Shown here in pieces: positions 41,688-43,393 of a stretch of 43,393 bases of DNA. Where the stretch lies: NCBI GenBank assembly GCA_964587885.1, contig CAZPME010000016.1, positions 1-43,393 on the forward strand, given 5' to 3'. Numbering within the stretch: the first letter of the stretch is position 1; each line of letters opens with the position of its first letter. The DNA is from UBA60 sp964587885 (GTDB lineage: Archaea > Thermoplasmatota > Poseidoniia > Poseidoniales > Poseidoniaceae). The position numbers and the translations under genes are program-made. The notes beneath the pieces were generated by a model. That model was not told the DNA's origin, ran no database searches, and saw only the letters and a program-made list of their open reading frames with translations.

Positions 41688-42593
41688 GATGAGGACCAAC
41701 TAGCAGGATCAATAGCCTTAGTGATGATAGAAGTTGAACATGGGGATATCAATGCATCGGAAGCGATAGAGGAAATTGAAACCCTAGTTGGGGGCCATGG
41801 TGAGCATGAGGGACATGATAAGCATGAAGAAGAATCATCTGAAGTATCCCTCTCAGAATCTGTACTTCATGTTATAGAAGAGGTAGAAGATGGTGATATT
41901 ACTTCCACAGTTGGCTTAGAAGAAATCGAGACACTCATCACCAGTCATGCGCATGAAGAAGGTGCTGAGCATGATGAGCATACTAGTGGAATTGTTTTGG
42001 GCGGAGCAATTCTTTGCGGGTTCTTACTAATGTTGATTTTAGAAGGATCTGGTGTTGGACACGCTGTCCATGAAGAGCACCATGACCATTCTGAAGAACA
42101 TTCCCATGGACACGTACACCATGGTACTCCTGGCTGGTTGCTTGTCCTTGGCCTAACTTTACACTCGGCTACCGACGGCTTAGCGATTGGAGCAGCCGCT
42201 GCATCAGGCAGTGTTTCCATCACTGCTGCAGTTGCTCTAGCAGTATTGATCCACAAAGGACCTGCCGCTTTCAGTCTTGGAGTATTTTCTATGCATGAAA
42301 GGGACCAACGCAATGACTCAATTAGGGACGTCGTAATATTTTCACTTGCAACCCCGGTAATGATGCTGCTCGCATTTTTTGCTTTGGACGGCTTGGAAAC
42401 TCATCTCATTGGCTTGGCAATGCTATTCTCTGCCGGTACTTTCCTATATGTCGCAACAGTTGACACACTACCAGATATTCATAATACAGAAACTGGGAAA
42501 AATGCAATGCTGTATGTTCTATTCGGGGCTGTCTTACTCGGCATCGTCTTGTTTGGATTAGATTATGCAGGTTTGATAGAACACGGTCACTGA
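41688..42593 (+). CDS. ZIP-family metal transporter with repeated His-rich N-terminal domain; 5' end in gap
   Basis: The last 301 residues of a ZIP transporter. At least six helices are visible from SGIVLGGAILCGFLLMLIL to the C-terminus. The metal-path motifs are HSATDGLAIG in one helix and HKGPAAFSLG in the next, the second being a variant of the usual HE/HK-x-P-E. The His-rich cytosolic-type loop HEEHHDHSEEHSHGHVHH lies before the first of them. The visible N-terminus contains two tandem copies (41709 and 41859) of a helical unit ending in a His-rich tail. The uptake metal is zinc, iron, manganese or nickel. It is divergent from the NikR-like gene, which probably controls it. The start lies in the gap, and further repeat copies may be lost there. 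Confidence 0.85.
   Translation, partial: DEDQLAGSIALVMIEVEHGDINASEAIEEIETLVGGHGEHEGHDKHEEESSEVSLSESVLHVIEEVEDGDITSTVGLEEIETLITSHAHEEGAEHDEHTSGIVLGGAILCGFLLMLILEGSGVGHAVHEEHHDHSEEHSHGHVHHGTPGWLLVLGLTLHSATDGLAIGAAAASGSVSITAAVALAVLIHKGPAAFSLGVFSMHERDQRNDSIRDVVIFSLATPVMMLLAFFALDGLETHLIGLAMLFSAGTFLYVATVDTLPDIHNTETGKNAMLYVLFGAVLLGIVLFGLDYAGLIEHGH
41709..41965 (+). repeat. Tandem domain repeat in the ZIP N-terminus
   Basis: Copy 1 reads SIALVMIEVEHGDINASEA-IEEIETLV followed by GGHGEHEGHDKHEE. Copy 2 reads SVLHVIEEVEDGDITSTVG-LEEIETLI followed by TSHAHEEGAEHDEH. They are about 50 residues apart and share the EEIETL core and the E-x-GDI turn. Confidence 0.8.
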
Positions 42594-42660
42594 GTCGATA
42601 GTACTAAAATGAAATAAACGAATATTTACCCTCATATCAATTCGATATTGAAATAATGAG

Positions 42661-42668
42661 AATATACA
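42661..42668 (+). promoter_or_regulatory. Candidate TATA box before tag
   Basis: AATATACA is preceded by an A/G-rich stretch (AATGAG) in an otherwise featureless AT-rich region. Transcription would start near 42690, leaving a leader of about 55 bases that contains two short upstream frames (42696-42734 and 42718-42762), the second overlapping the tag start. Confidence 0.35.
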
Positions 42669-42743
42669 AAGGAGCATGATAATCCGAGGGTGGCCATGCG
42701 ATTGGGGGACTTGAGGAATGACCAAACCTCTTGACCCATCCGA

Positions 42744-43322
42744 ATGGCCATGGCGGAAGTGAGACGGTGCCCGTGGTCAACCAACGACCCTCTCTACCTT
42801 GACTATCACGACAATGAGTGGGGTACGCCCAATCGCGATGGGCGGCGACTGTTTGAGAAGGTTATTCTCGAAGGTGCTCAAGCGGGATTATCTTGGATTC
42901 AGATTCTTCGGCGACGTGAGAATTATCGCGCCGCCTTCGATGGATTTGATCCCGCCAAGGTCGCCGCCTATGACGACAACGACATCGAACGACTCGTAAC
43001 AGATGCAGGCATCATCCGTAACCGCGCCAAGATCAAGTCAGCCATCAACAATGCTCGCACCTTCATCGAGCACTTCGGGACGGATGAGGACGCCTTCGCC
43101 GACTTCCTCTGGTCTTTCGTCAATGGGGAGCCGGTTGTCAATCACAGGGAGCGAATGGAGGACATCACCGTCACGACAGAGTCGAGCATTGAGATGAGCA
43201 AGGCCCTCAAGAAGCTCGGCTTCACCTTCATCGGCCCCACCACCTGCTACGCGATGATGCAGAGTGCGGGCATGGTCGATGACCATCTCGTCACCTGCTT
43301 CCGACATACTCTGAATCGTTAA
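42744..43322 (+). CDS. tag: DNA-3-methyladenine glycosylase I
   Basis: A 192-residue base-excision repair enzyme that removes 3-methyladenine from DNA. RCPWSTNDPLYLDYHDNEWG at the N-terminus and HLVTCFRH near the end supply the Cys and His ligands of the structural zinc. EGAQAGLSWIQILRRRENYRAAF is the helix-hairpin core with the catalytic Glu, and GFTFIGPTTCYAMMQSAGMVDDH closes the pocket. The length is normal for the family. ATG codons at 42744 and 42750 are both possible. The DNA is GC-richer (about 55% in the line at 43021) than the ZIP gene beside it (about 47%), a modest difference. The gene is widespread in bacteria, so transfer is possible. Confidence 0.94.
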   Translation: MAMAEVRRCPWSTNDPLYLDYHDNEWGTPNRDGRRLFEKVILEGAQAGLSWIQILRRRENYRAAFDGFDPAKVAAYDDNDIERLVTDAGIIRNRAKIKSAINNARTFIEHFGTDEDAFADFLWSFVNGEPVVNHRERMEDITVTTESSIEMSKALKKLGFTFIGPTTCYAMMQSAGMVDDHLVTCFRHTLNR

Positions 43323-43349
43323 TCGAAGAGGTGTTGAAAGGGTACCGAA

Positions 43350-43380
43350 GCGCTCATTTTGAGCGCATGGGCCCCCCATG
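43350..43380 (+). terminator. Two adjacent perfect hairpins behind tag
   Basis: GCGCTCA-TTT-TGAGCGC (43350-43366) and CATGGG-CCC-CCCATG (43366-43380) are two perfect stems with 3-base loops, sharing one base. They begin 28 bases after the tag stop. No T-tract follows, so they could act as terminator, RNA-stabilising 3' end or protein site. An ATG at 43378 could also begin the next gene. Confidence 0.45.
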
Positions 43381-43393
43381 CGATTGTTGACAG

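Overview
The window looks like a chromosomal piece (a scaffold with two runs of exactly 100 N) from a planktonic euryarchaeon, most likely a Marine Group II / Poseidoniales-type Thermoplasmatota. The information-processing genes are archaeal: Rpo11 (rpoL), aEF-1beta preceded by its small zinc-ribbon gene, an archaeal-type TruD, a class IIb asparaginyl-tRNA synthetase, an RNase P RNA, and a tRNA-Lys without encoded CCA. They are mixed with bacterial-looking genes (trhO, DUF2237, tag) and with very large secreted, membrane-anchored proteins. The lineage call is inference from gene content; no rRNA is present.

Layout. 1-558: no convincing gene. 559-3334: a GT2 glycosyltransferase divergent from a two-gene unit made of a GT2-like protein that lacks the catalytic DXD and a HAD phosphatase. 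3375-7040: tRNA hydroxylase TrhO, the asnS-DUF2237 operon (minus strand), and carbamate kinase. 7102-16528: a giant mosaic surface protein, interrupted by a 100-N gap, with a seven-repeat beta-propeller, DUF2341/TIG, six LamG modules, a sequon-rich Asp repeat region, Fn3-like domains, a membrane helix and a cytosolic tail. 16525-25214: aldo/keto reductase, a cupredoxin-DUF4430 surface protein, tRNA-Lys, rpiA and a second large surface protein. 25251-25556: RNase P RNA. 25577-29451: an MMPL/RND transporter and a DPM-like GT2. 29542-29935: a compact GC-rich single-gene cassette with its own promoter, ribosome binding site and terminator. 30128-32500: sugar-nucleotide epimerase, membrane thioredoxin and VKOR. 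32502-35850: a small unknown, a secreted thioredoxin-fold protein, rlmE, an OB-fold protein, a zinc ribbon and EF-1beta. 35948-40438: rpoL-truD and a second MMPL transporter. 40500-43322: a PH-domain membrane protein, a NikR-like regulator facing (across the second gap) a His-rich ZIP transporter, and tag.

How the genes may work together (inference). Two glycosyltransferases, a pseudo-glycosyltransferase and an epimerase could supply surface glycosylation. Membrane thioredoxin, VKOR and the secreted CPTC protein form an oxidative folding set. The large surface proteins carry many N-glycosylation sequons, repeated Cys pairs and acidic Ca-binding-like loops, and so are plausible clients of both sets. 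The NikR-like/ZIP pair looks like a metal-responsive uptake unit with altered ligands. At four close co-directional gene junctions the upstream TGA stop lies inside a TGAGG Shine-Dalgarno sequence.
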